The position numbers and the translations under genes were made by a program. Below are positions 26,230 through 36,897 of a stretch of 64,000 nucleotides of DNA, one piece after another. A model generated the notes under the pieces. The model did no database searches. It was not told the DNA's origin and was given only the letters and a program-made list of their open reading frames with translations. Numbering within the stretch: the first letter of the stretch is position 1; each line of letters opens with the position of its first letter. Origin of the DNA: Turbatrix aceti (Eukaryota; Nematoda; Chromadorea; Rhabditida; Panagrolaimidae); assembly GCA_963969345.1 (NCBI GenBank), contig OZ017768.1, positions 8,208,718 to 8,272,717 on the forward strand, read 5' to 3'.

Positions 26230-28701
26230 ATGAATGGTCGTGATAAAATTTCCAGGTTGCCTTCAAACGGTAAGTGTCTTTCGAACGTGTGCTCTGTCAT
26301 CTTTCCCGAATCTTTTCAGCCCAACGTTCCAAGGGTGCATCAAATGACAAAAGCAAACCACCGAGTTCATCGAGTTCAGCAACTCTCGATCGCACAGACA
26401 CCGAACTCCTCAAATTGCGTGCCAAGTTTCGCGCATCGCAGTTCAGGTTTACGTCTGCCTTGGCCGCACAGAATGGGCAGCAGTTCAACGCCGCGTACAA
26501 AGTTCAACTCGCCGATCAAAAGTCGAACTCCAAAGAAGCTTCTACCAGAAGTTGCGTCAAGAATGAACCTGTCTTCGAGACCGTTGAGTACCTACACCCG
26601 CCAACGGTAAATTACAAACCAATACTGATTCTGATTCCTGAGTACGACTGTCGACCCAAAAGCGAGACTATGATTAAAAAAGCGAAGGTTATGGAACCGG
26701 ACGAAATCGAAAAAGCCATGGAGAAGATGCACCGAGAGTGGATTAGAAAGCTCAAGAGAAACGACCGAATTGCAAGGCGCAACGCAAGGGTGGGTATCGT
26801 AACCTGTAGAATCGGATTTTTTGGTCCATGTGGTAGCATTTCCGTTACTTTTTTCAGAGAAAAAGGAAAAAAGCTAAAGCTAAGGCTAAAGCTAAAGCTA
26901 AAGCTGAAGCTAAAGCTAAAGCTGAAGCTAAAGCTAAAGCTGAAGCAAAAGCTGAAGCTGAAGGTTTAAAAATAACTTCAGCATTAACAACCAAAGTTCA
27001 ACTCCCGGCCGCAGATGCCGCTGCAATTGCCGCGAAATGTAATATTCCCGAGACTACGACACCCAAAGTGTCTAGTCCTCCAACGGAAAACACAACGGAA
27101 ATCACAACAACAACAACGAATTCGTCTACCAATTTATCAGATGCCTCGACTCCGCAAAAAACTCTAAGTGCCGAAAATCTAAGTGCTGAAACGGCTTCAG
27201 CAACGCCGTCAACTTCGAAGACGTCCTTAGGGTCATCAGAGTCTACGGCAACCAGCGCCGAAGCTGACGAAGGGCCTAATTACGATCCGTTGCCCATCGT
27301 ACCGGTAAACGAATCGACCTACGAAACGCTCGGCAATGAAGTGAGGATTTTTTTATTTTGGGTCCTGGAACTAAATTTTGTTTTAAGGTAATCCTCGAAG
27401 AAGAACACCTGAAAATCATTGCAAAAGGCCTGAAAGAAGGCGTAAAATTCGATGAAAACATTGTCACCCCCGAACTCGAGAACAAAATCAAAGACATCGA
27501 TTCGAAGACGGACGTCCATCATGATGCGTCGGCGTTTGAGCAAGTCGCGCTCGAGACCGATGCGACAGCTGACAAAATTGTCGAAGCGCTCACGAAGAAG
27601 GACGTCATTCTGCCACTGATCTCGGTGGAAGATAGCAAGATCCTCAACGAGTATTTCAACCAGCAGCGCAAATGCGACGAAGAGGTCGTCGCCGCTCTCA
27701 GCCGGGTCATAGACAAGATTCTCGACAATGCGGACAACCTCTACGACGACAAGGTGGCACTCAAGCGGTTTCTCGAAAACCGGGGTTACGCAAAGTCGAG
27801 GCTGCTCGATGCCATGCTCATGCGCAAGGACAACTACCTACAGAGCCTCTACGGCGCGGCACAGGCATTCTACAGCCGCATGAACAATGCCGTGGAAGCT
27901 GCTTCTCAGGTTTGTAAATTTTGAATATTTTAGGTCATATGTTCGAAATGTTCAAAAAAGTTTGAATTTTTTGAACAAAAAAAGAGGCACTCATTTTCGA
28001 AATCACTTTTAGGTGGCTGGCCAAAGCGTCGAAGTAGCCCGGGGTGTGGCCAAAGTGTACACGCAAACCAAAGATGCTGTGTACGTGGGCTGCGCTAAGG
28101 CCAACGAATTTGCCGAGCAGTCTGCCAACGTGGGTGAGCCTTCACAAAACAATAACCATTGCTGAAATTCTCATTTTAGTCGCTCGGAACCTTACTCAAA
28201 GAAACTGCGTAAAGGTAGTTTCCCAAACCAAAAGCGTGATTTCGGACTTCATAGGAGCGAGCGTCACGGCGGCGGTTAACAAGCTTGCCTCGACTGCGTC
28301 CTCGCTGACGTCTGTCATTTCGGGGTCTTCTGAATCGGTAGACAAAACGGTGTATGAAGACGTGCCTGCAGGAAATGCTACAGCGACGACAAGTTCAAAT
28401 CCCGGTGAGTTTTTTTTGTTATTTGTATTCTATTTTTTCAGTTTTAGATGCGACAAAAACGGACTCGGTCTTTACACCTGAGCTTCCCCCGTCTGACGAT
28501 CCGAATGTTTTGAGCAGTTTGACTTCCTATTTAATGGCATATTTCACTTCTGCTTCGAAACTCCCGGAACCGGAAACGAAAAACTATAAAAAAGTAGTAG
28601 TCACTGTTGTCAAATCACCGAATATCACCGATGCTCCACCTCCCACTGGCGCGGTCGCTGCTGTGTCTAAACCGGCCATTTCGTCGGACAAGAAAGCATA
28701 G
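26230..28701 (+). CDS. unrecognised paralogue 1: basic/Thr-Ser-rich protein with helical C-terminal half
   Basis: Seven exons, 26230-26269, 26320-26789, 26858-27340, 27388-27909, 28013-28133, 28180-28404 and 28448-28701, give 704 aa. I do not recognise the family. Conserved with paralogue 2 (30834) are an N-terminal domain (FRFTSALAAQNG, FNAAYKVQLA, YKPILILIPEYDC) and a second domain of about 170 aa (EEEHLKIIAKGLKEGVKFDE, then ILPLISVEDSKILNEYF, RLLDAMLMRKDN). These are followed by an Ala-rich helical stretch (VYTQTKDAVYVGCAKANEFA). Between the domains is a Lys-Ala repeat (KAKAKAEAKAKA) and a Thr/Ser-rich linker. There is no signal peptide or obvious membrane segment. Exon number and all intron phases equal those of paralogue 2. 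For the last intron I chose the second of two nearby AGs because it aligns with paralogue 2. Confidence 0.75.
26873..26962 (+). repeat. (GCTAAA)n hexamer repeat in coding exon
   Basis: About 15 units of GCTAAA/GCTGAA encode an alternating Ala-Lys/Ala-Glu tract in paralogue 1. Paralogue 2 lacks it and has a Lys/Thr/Pro-rich segment at the same position. Confidence 0.85.
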
Positions 28702-29116
28702 AACACCGGACCTCTACCAAACGACTCCAAAGCACTTACAAGTAAAGTTTAGTCAGCTGGATATCAGTTATGTTTGTCATCAGTAAAAAATTTAATCCGT
28801 GATTGTGTTTGTTTATTTGTTGACCTCGTAAAAACGAACCTGACCTGGTTTTTGCCAGCTATAGTATATGTGGGGTGCATCAGCTCGTGAAGAATGAATG
28901 ATCAAGTGGATACCGTATCGGGGGTTAATGCAAACACAAACAACATTGATTTTGGCCATGTTTTTTATTTGGTTTTCGTCTCATGATTTGAAGTTCATTA
29001 AGCGATTTCGCATTGCTGTTATCACAAAGCACAAACCAAAAATAACTATTTTACGTAGGTTATACCGGAAAGTATGATCAAGCCAATCGCACATGTTGCA
29101 GAGATTACAATAGAAC
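28702..29116. other. 3' flank of paralogue 1 and of the chemoreceptor
   Basis: This is convergent intergenic DNA. Bases 29046-29116 preserve, on the minus strand, the reading frame that the chemoreceptor gene would have used before the retroelement insertion, ending in a TAG at 29046-29048. Otherwise nothing is recognised. Confidence 0.45.
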
Positions 29117-29128
29117 TGGATAAAACAT

Positions 29129-29274
29129 TATTATTATTATTATTATTTCACCATTACTCAGTGGTTAGTTATCATTAGACCAGATGTTAGGAGGCACAAA
29201 TGACGTCCACGTAGGCGTAAATGTCTCGATTCGTTTTGGTCGCGATTTCTTCTTCCCCTCGTCGTTGTGGTCTG
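29129..29274 (-). mobile_element. 5'-truncated non-LTR retroelement (or SINE) 3' tail in the chemoreceptor
   Basis: These 146 bp are flanked by a 12-bp direct repeat TGGATAAAACAT (29117-29128 and 29275-29286). On the minus strand the insert ends in an (AAT)n tail, preceded by CCACTGAGTAATGGTGAAAT. A target duplication of this length plus a short-unit tail is the signature of target-primed reverse transcription. The 3' part is nearly identical to the insert at 38281-38378. Confidence 0.85.
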
Positions 29275-30175
29275 TGGATAAAACATAGTGTTGCTTAATC
29301 AGTTGCACTGCTGTCTGAAAATCATTGTAACGCTCATGGCAGATATTTATGTATTCAAAGTCGGGTTACCTTGCGGAATCTTTTGTTTAGAATAAGGCTG
29401 ACAAAAAACAGTGCTGTCAAGTGAAAAATTATCAAAACATGAGCAATGAAATCCCAGTCAGAATTCTTCGAGTAAAGATACGTTGCAACTTGGGGAAACA
29501 GATAGACAATTTGAATCACAATGGTTGTTATTAAGACATTTGTTGTCAATCGTTCTTTGTCAGGATCCTCACATCCCGACGTGATGTCGTAGCAATTTCT
29601 GAAAGTCTTGAACAACGCGGCAGTCAACATTAATAGGCATATCATAGGAATGCTGTCCAACACAACGAAATCGATAAACCTGTAAATTCTGATGCATGTG
29701 AAAAAAAATCTATATTAAAAATATGATAGTTGTCTCCCGCAAGAAGAATGAATGGCATTCTGAGAGCAATCACGCATACAAAAATGAGAGCCGAGCCTAT
29801 AAAAAGTGATCTCAGGTCCGGTGAATCACTTTTCTTCCAAGATGTCATCCGGAGTCGAATACAGGCAGCGAAAACATAGAACAGGGTAATAATGTCGGTA
29901 GATATGACCGCAACTTCCCATGTCAAATAAGTTATTAGAAATTTTTGGAGAACAGTGCAGAAAGCGATCGACAACGAAGCTACAAGGCACGGAATTGCAA
30001 TGGCGACAAAAAACATATTGTAGACGGATTTCAACTCTTTTTGAAGATAAACACAAATCGTTAGAAGATTTACCAGAACGCTGACGGTTGCAAATACCAA
30101 ACAACTTGTTAGATGATGCCGCATGTAATAGTATTTGAAAAGATTTAGTGAGTCAGAAATCGAAAAAACAGTCAT
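29165..30175 (-). pseudogene. seven-transmembrane chemoreceptor gene with frameshift and retroelement insertion
   Basis: The start is the ATG at 30175. The minus strand encodes seven hydrophobic segments, for example CLVFATVSVLVNLLTICVYL (TM1), FVAIAIPCLVASLSIAF (TM2), VLITTIVIQIVYLF (TM6) and FIAHVLIIFHLTALFFV (TM7). It looks like a nematode serpentine chemoreceptor, but I cannot place it in a subfamily. TM4 and TM5 lie in different frames; no GT donor separates them, and a T run at 29701-29708 (8 T on the minus strand) would need 9 to keep frame. That is either a real frameshift or a homopolymer sequencing error. One intron (29369-29315) is intact. The last exon (29314-29165) runs into the retroelement, which supplies the stop and the last 35 or so residues. 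Confidence 0.72.
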
Positions 30176-30833
30176 TTCAAATTTCACAGTAATGGAGCTG
30201 ATACGAACAACGCAATTCAGAATACCATTGATGAGATGTTTTTTATATTTATATCAGTAACTTTTATATAAATATATAAACATCCGTGCAAAAGTGTTAA
30301 TGTCAGCGTTTGCGAAAAGAAATGTGATATCTCGACCACTGTCTACGTGTGTGAAGGTGCCTGATGGTAGTGTTTATACTTTTGTAAGAATTTCACATAA
30401 ATATACAAATATCGCGTTGAACAGTTTTCTAGAATCAATCGCAATTTATGTTTTTCCGCAATTGATTCTAAAACTCGCACGATAATCATATCGGGAACAT
30501 AACATAATTGGAAGGTGCGTGGATACGAACGAGGTGCGCAACGAAAATGAAGTACACAATAAAGTGCTAAAAAATCAAAGCTATTTTTCCTTTTATCCGT
30601 ATTCAAATTTCAGCAAAAAACAATGACTAAAATAGAGCCGTGGAACACAATGAACTGGATGAAAATAAACGCATCACAATTCAAAGCCTTCCAATTCCGT
30701 TATTTTTCCGTTATGATCCTCATGCGAATGCGGTTATGTCTGCTTGTAAAACAATCGGTGCCATTCAAATATCAACGTTCATTGGCATAACCACAACGTT
30801 CATTCTTGCTGTCATTGACACTCGTGCGATACA
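30176..30833. other. divergent intergenic region before paralogue 2
   Basis: This stretch lies between the chemoreceptor start and paralogue 2. It is largely filled by the inverted-repeat element at 30468-30735. No coding exon was found. Confidence 0.45.
30468..30735. mobile_element. second, decayed copy of the 249-bp MITE-like element (inverse orientation)
   Basis: The reverse complement of this stretch aligns with 25674-25922 over its full length. Shared blocks include CATCCAGTTCATTGTGTTCC, TTTAGTCATTG and CTTCATTTTCGTTGCGC, and one terminal repeat is clear (CGCATGAGGATCATAACGG). The other end is more decayed, so the boundaries are approximate. It ends about 100 bp before the paralogue 2 start codon. 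Confidence 0.65.
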
Positions 30834-33800
30834 ATGAGCGGTGGCGAAAAGTCTTCTAGATTGCCTTCAAACGGTAAGCTCGTTCTCCCCTTCCTTCTCT
30901 CTTCATAAGATTCTACTTTTTCAGTCCCCCCTTCGAAATCGGAAAAATCTGTCAAAGGCAAACCTCCAGAGCCCGCAGGCAACGGTCGATCGGACGATGA
31001 ACTCCTCAAGCTGCGTGCCAAGTTTCACGCATCTCAATTTCGCTTTACGTCCGCTTTGGCTGCGCAGAACGGTGAGCAGTTCAACGCCGCGTACAAAGTC
31101 CAACTCGCCAAGCCGAATGATGCCTCCAACCAAAGTTGTGTAAAGGATGAAACGGCCTACGAGACTGTTGAGTGCCTGGAGAAGCACCCCGTCCACTACA
31201 AGCCGATAGTGATTCTGATACCTGAGTACGACTGTCGTACCCAAACTGATGCATTGGCCCAACAAAAGGCGAAGGAGATGGATCCGGAAGACGTCGAGAA
31301 GGCCATGGAAAAGCATCATCAGGAGTGGATCAAGGGGCTGACAAAGACTGACGAAATTGCACGAAATAATGCCAAAGTAAGTATCTCTAGAGATAGTATC
31401 AAAAAATTTGGTGCTTGTGATGACATTAAATTAAATATTTCAGAAGCATCAAGAAAACACTCACAAAAAGCCAACTGCGAGTGTGATAAAGCATCCGGGA
31501 ACACAGAAATCCGTGATCACGACACCTACGGCGAACCAAAAACACTCCAAAGTCCCAAGTGCTTCCACAGTAAAGCCAGTCACAAAAACCACTAAAACAA
31601 ACCCAAAATCTAAAATTGACAAAGGCAAATCCGTTAATTTGAAGCCGACTGCACCTACTAAAACGGCCAAACCGACCGCACCAACCAAACCGACAGCACT
31701 AACCAAACCTGTGTCCCAGAAAAGCGAAAACATGATCAAGCCCGTTACAGCCGTGTCTTCGACTGCGGTACCTTCTCAGCCAAAGGGTTCTTCGCCAAAT
31801 GAGGTTGCCAAGGGGTCAAAGCCGCAGACTCAACCGGTTGTTGCCCCCGTCGCGGCACAGAACCCTCCCAATGCCCAAACATCTCTTACACAGGTGTCAC
31901 AGACCAATACAACCGTGCCGTCGACTGCGGTGCCTTCTCAGCAAAAGGGCTCTTCGGAGTCTTCGTCGGATGAGATTGCCCAGGGGTCAAAGTCGCAGGC
32001 TCAACCGGTTGCTGCCACCGTCCCTCCCAATGCCCAGACGGATCTTACACAGTCAAACTCGCCTTCTAAGTCAGCAGAAGTAACTCCAACCTCAAGCGTT
32101 TCCGGGACTTCATCGGCTACGGTAACGCCTTCGACTTCGGGAACTTCAATAGGCTCTACGGATCCTTTGACGGGCAGCAATGAGTCTGTAGACGGGAAGT
32201 CTTCCACGACAGATGCCGAGACGTACGAAACTGTTGGCAACGAGGTTTGTTTTCGGTTTCTGAGTTTTTTTCAAAAACTTTTATGAATTTCTGCCTTCAG
32301 GTGGTCCTCGAAGAAGAACACCTAAAAATGATCGCAGACGGTCTGAAAGAAGGCGTGAAATTCGATGAAAACATTGTCACCCCCGAACTCGAAAACAAAA
32401 TCAAAGCCATCGATTCCAAGACCGAAGTTAGCACTCCGTCGTCGATGATGACACCGGTAGTTCTAGAAAAAGACGCAACTGCGGACAAGATTGTCGAAGC
32501 GCTCACAAAGAAGGACGTCATTCTGCCGCTGATCTCGGTGGAAGATAGCAAGATCCTCAACGAGTACTTCAACCAGCAGCGCAAATGCGACGAAGAGGTC
32601 ATCGCAGCCCTCAGCCGGGTCATAGACAAGATTCTCGACAATGCGGACAACCTCTACGACGACAAGGTGGCACTCAAGCAGTTTCTCGAAAACCGGGGCC
32701 ACGCCAAGTCGAGACTGCTCGATGCCATGATCATGCGCAAGGGCAACTTCCTGCAGAGTCTCTACGGCAGCATCTACGACGCGGCACTTGTTTTCTACAC
32801 TCGAATGAACAATGCCGTGGAAGCTGCTTCTCTGGTTTGTGAATTCGGAACATTTTAGGTCATATGTTCGAAATTTTCTAAAAAAAGTTCGAATTTTGTT
32901 GAACAAAAAACGTAACCCCTACTTTCGAAATCACTTTTAAAACTTTTCAGGTTGCTAACCAAAGCGTCCTGAAAGCCCGAGAAATGGCAGACAAAACGTC
33001 CAAAGCGTACGCACAAACCAAAGATGCCGTCTACGTTGGCTACGCGAGAGCTAACGAACTGGCCGAGCAGTCGGCCCTCGCAACAAAACAGTCGATAGCC
33101 AGGGCTAATGAATTAGCCGAGCAATCCGCTAGAAGTAAACTATCCCTAACCAAAATTCGAGTACCAAAATTTTTGTTTTAGCGGCTCTCCTCTACGCAAA
33201 CCGAGGAGCGTTGGCTGTAACTCAAACGAGAGATGATTCGCTGGCTGCTGCTAATGCTATGATGAACAAGGGCACCGTATACTACGAGCAGACGAAAGCC
33301 GGACTCACGGAACAGATGACGAGCGTCGCAACCATGCTTGCCTCCGCTACGTCTTCGCTTTCGTCTGTCCTCGGTTCGACGTCGTCTGCTTCGATTGCAT
33401 CAACATCATCGGCGCCATCAACGTACGAAACCGTACCGACAGGGACGGCTTCAGCATCGACGAGTATGACAGATGCCAAAACTGGAATCGAACCTAGATC
33501 TGTTTCTGACCCGAAAACAGCGGTTGCTGGTTGGCTAATTTTCTAATTAACTAAGTTTTCTTTGTTTTAACTTTTAATTTTAGGTGCTGTAAAATCGGAC
33601 TCAAAGCCAGCCGCCGACGCGTCTCAGCCTGCAAGCACCTGGAGTTCCTACTTATGGGGATATTTTGCTCCAACTACAAATCCAGCAGATGCTGGAGCAA
33701 AACCAGCAGATGCTGGAGCAAAGCCACCAGATGATTCGGCTCCAAAGCCAACAGATGCTTCGGCTCCAAAATCAGAATATGTTTCGGTTCCAAAGCCGGC

Positions 33801-34212
33801 AAATGCTTCTGCTCCAAATTCCGAATATGCTTCGGCTCCACAACCAGCAGATGCCTCCGCAAAACCACCTGATGCTTCGGCTCCAACACCGGCAGATGCT
33901 CTAGCTCCAAAACCTGCAGATGCTCTAACTCCAACACCAGCAGATGCTTACGCCCCAAAACCAGCCGCAACACAGACAGCCCCCGTTGATCCACCTCCTT
34001 CTGGCGCGGTTGCTGCTAATTCCAAGGCTGACATTTCGTCTGGTGCAACGATCGAGCCGAACGGTGTCGCACCTGGTACACCTCCGCCTTCGAATGTCGC
34101 CGGGAATAACAACGTCGAACCTATTACTAACCAATCGACTATGGGGACAAATTCGGCACAGTTGGAGAATCCTTCCAGCAAACCTGAAGCACCTAAAAGT
34201 GGTAACCCCTAA
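30834..34212 (+). CDS. unrecognised paralogue 2: large Pro/Thr/Ser-rich protein with helical C-terminal half
   Basis: Seven exons, 30834-30873, 30925-31376, 31444-32244, 32301-32834, 32951-33134, 33182-33529 and 33584-34212, give 995 aa. Intron phases match paralogue 1 throughout. Shared domains: N-terminal FRFTSALAAQNGEQFNAAYK with ILIPEYDC, and the EEEHLKMIADGLKEGVKFDE to RLLDAMIMRKG domain. The linker is longer, with a tandem pair of about 45-residue units (each with STAVPSQ and KGSS). After the second domain are amphipathic Ala-rich repeats (AYAQTKDAVYVGYARANELA, then IARANELAEQSA). The C-terminal 200 residues are built of A-P-x-P-A-D-A-type repeats. No signal peptide was seen. No function is assigned. 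The 11-residue-like periodicity and TKxxVYVG motif recall lipid-surface helices of perilipin or synuclein type, but that is only a resemblance. Confidence 0.76.
33682..33966 (+). repeat. in-frame Pro-Ala-Asp-Ala repeat array in paralogue 2
   Basis: About twelve degenerate units of 21-27 bases encode PADAGAK, PTDASAPK, PADALAPK and similar. The array lies in the last exon and has no counterpart in paralogue 1. Confidence 0.75.
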
Positions 34213-35105
34213 CAGGTCACAGACTATTTCGAAACTATGTATAATAGTGTGTTGTCAATAAAAATTTGTGATTGTCTGTGGGTTGTTGAAAAAAAATTTC
34301 GTACAAATTATTCAGAAGACTAATTTTTAATTTTCGTTTTCTGAATAATGACTTCCTTTTTTTTGTAAAAATCAGAAAAATTATTTATTTTAATCGAAAA
34401 ATGTCCTTGGAAACCAAAATTATTCAAAAAAAGTATAAGAATGCAAAGTAAACAGATCGTGTTTTTTCGTACGCCATTTTCATTTTTTTATAAAATTCAG
34501 CACAAAATAAATATTATTCATCAAATCAAAAATTATTATTGTCCAACATTTTTTTTTTCAAAAAAAAAACAGAAAAAAATTCAATTGATTTTTTTCAAAA
34601 CTCATCAATCACGTCGACATCGCCGAGTTTGATGTCATGGTAGGCAGAAGACAGAGGACGCATCCTGAGTTGCCTGAAATAGATAAAACGTTGACAAGAC
34701 CACAAAAACAAACACGAATTTTAGGAAAAAACAACAACTGACGATGAAAACAAGAAGAAATCATCGTTTGAAAGAAAAAAATCGAGTTCACTGAAAGTAC
34801 CGTAATATCTTTTCGCTACGAAAGTTATTAGCGCGCACGCGATACTTATTTTTCGTTGTGGGAAAATATTTTTGCTTTCATCGTTACTTTTATCCTATTT
34901 CGTTCTTTTTTACGTTTGCATTATCGATATAATTTTTTTTTCTGCCAAAATTGATGGTTTTCTGTTATTATTTCATCTGAAAAGTGTTTCAATCGCGTTT
35001 TCTTTTGTGTTTTTACGTGTTTATGATCATTCTTCACAACTTTGCTTTCAAATGAATTTTTATTTATTTTTTACAATGTTTTTGCCCCATTTCAGGTAAA
35101 TCAAG
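34213..35105. other. AT-rich intergenic DNA before the first four-copy family member
   Basis: It holds the 3' UTR of paralogue 2 (AATAAAAATT near 34257), a minus-strand family fragment at 34595-34663, and the upstream region of the gene at 35106. Nothing else is recognised. Confidence 0.45.
34595..34663 (-). pseudogene. orphan 5' fragment of the four-copy family
   Basis: On the minus strand, a TTTCAG acceptor 11 bases upstream leads to an ATG at 34663 encoding MRPLSSAYHD, matching the start of the genes at 35106, 36898 and 43570. It diverges after about ten codons and stops at 34595-34597. No further family exons follow, so it is a fragment. It lies head-to-head with the gene at 35106. Confidence 0.65.
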
Positions 35106-36300
35106 ATGCGACCATTGTCTTCTGCGTATCACCAGGATTTGATCAGGTATTTTATCCAGAACGACGCTTTTTACGCAACCGATGGCATCAAGAACCTGAT
35201 TTTGTCTTCTTGTGAAATGTCCCATGCGTATGGCGTTTTTATGCAGAAGCATGTTGTCGAATTGGAGGGAGGCTACTCAATGTTTCGGGTATGTTTTTTT
35301 TCTGTTTTTTTTTATTGGAGCATTGTATCATATTTTGTTTAGATTCTAATGGACGATTTCAACAATTGTGGCATTTTCTGTCAAAGCTGGATGGCACATT
35401 TCGTTCGAAGACTTGTGATTGCCTGCGATTTTGATGGTACAGAAACCGACTTTTTTGAAAAAATCTTTCATTCCAACAGTAAGTTTTATTTTTTATTTAT
35501 TTGTGTTATCATTTATTTTGAGACAAACTTTTTAGGACTCATGGAACTGAATTTGCGTTACGTCAAGGACGAATTTATTCCGCTGGCAGTGGTTCAAAAT
35601 TTGATATCGATAACTCAGAAGCTGGCAATCAACGGTGACTCGCTAGACCAATACCAGGATATCTTTCCTCGCTGCGACGTTGTTTTATTCTGTGATTCTG
35701 GAGAAATGGATCAAAGCACAGTAAGTATTTTTTTATTTCAAAGTTTTTCCCTACATGCAATCTTAGGTTGACTTGGACTCGGATTCGTCGTTCGCACTGC
35801 AGGTGAATCTGAGTTCCTTTCGTACGCCACAGATGCGCATTGATGCGGTGAACAAGGTGAAAGCTCAGTGTCCCCGTATCCGCCAACTTTATTTTGAGTG
35901 TAACGGTTGTTTCACACTCGTATCCTTCAATACCCTGATTAGAAGCTTGTCCACGCTTTCTCCGAATGTCGAAAACGTCACTGTCAACATCCGCGTCTTT
36001 GTTTTCAATTATGCGGAACCCGTCGCAGATGAATGGAAAACTGTCAGGGAAAAATTTGACAGCGTTGTTGCTACTCTACGCCAAGTTCCACCGCGCATCA
36101 AAGCAAAGATATTCTACACCGTTATTTCAAGCTCTTACCGTGAGGAAAATCCATTCACTACACTCGAAACTTGTTTTCCTAAAAAAGATTTCATTATCAC
36201 GCGGAGCGGTCGGCGTAAGAGAAATATTACAAATCGTCAGGAAAAATTGTCGGAGAATGTGGAATTTTTGTATTCTCAGACTGTCTTTGGATTTTTTTAA
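35106..36300 (+). CDS. unrecognised four-copy family, member A
   Basis: Four exons, 35106-35288, 35343-35478, 35536-35720 and 35767-36300, give 345 aa. It starts MRPLSSAYHQDLI and shares exon 1 length (183 nt) and splice phases with members B-D, but lacks their third exon. Family features: short leucine-rich stretches (LMELNLRYV here; LDELNL in B and D), a mid-protein CDVVLFCDSG-type segment, a VENVTVNI-type strand motif, and a basic C-terminal patch (RRKRNITNRQEKLSENVEFL). No signal peptide or membrane segment is present. The pattern is loosely like F-box/LRR-associated worm proteins, but no F-box is visible and I do not assign a function. It is the most divergent member of the set. Confidence 0.72.
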
Positions 36301-36897
36301 CTGGAAATGATGTACCACATTTTTGTCTCGATTACAATAAAATAAATCCTGAACGGGAACCGAGCAAGCGACGGAAAGAAAAAAATTGGAGCGCGACGCA
36401 AATTTTTTTTTAAATCTGATTTTAAAAAATCGAAAGAGCGAAAAGAGCGGTATAGAAAATCAAATAAAGAAACCCTGATTTTTGACGCTTGACAATTGTC
36501 GGAGACAATTCATTTGAAGATACACGGAAAATAAATTACGCAAGTTCATCCGTCTGAAATGACTCACCTTTTTAAAAAACAGTCAATTGCATACGAGTGG
36601 TCCCAGCGCTTTGATATCGATATTTTCTTGGATTTTGCATTTACATCGTTATGCATACATACCAAGCGGTGTTCATTCATTCGACTGCGGCGCCAGTCGT
36701 TAGCAAGATCGCAAGTGCGCAAGATCGATCGATCGATCATCACAAAGCCGTGGCAAAACGTTCGATTTAGTTAGTTCATTTTGCTCGCGAGCTTCCTTGA
36801 TTTGCAAAAAAAAGCATGTATCCATCGTTCATTTTTATTTGTTGTTGTTTACAGAAATTGCAAATTTTAATGTTTCAACTGTTTCAGAAGAATCAAA
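36301..36897. other. intergenic DNA before member B
   Basis: Bases about 36340-36480 hold another copy of the GAGCG/AAGAGCGGTATAGAAAA dispersed repeat seen at 7190-7300. Bases 36488-36897 are homologous to DNA upstream of member D (41885-42038 and 43140-43569) and preserve the empty sites of the insertions found there. Acceptors at TTTACAG and TTTCAG lie just before the ATG. Confidence 0.55.

Noticed and set aside
28702..29116. A separate small gene in the conserved-looking DNA after the receptor
   Set aside because: The open frame here is the continuation of the receptor frame before the retroelement insertion, not an independent gene.
29675..29760. An intron joining the two receptor frames
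   Set aside because: No GT donor exists in the needed interval, and a single missing T explains the shift more simply.
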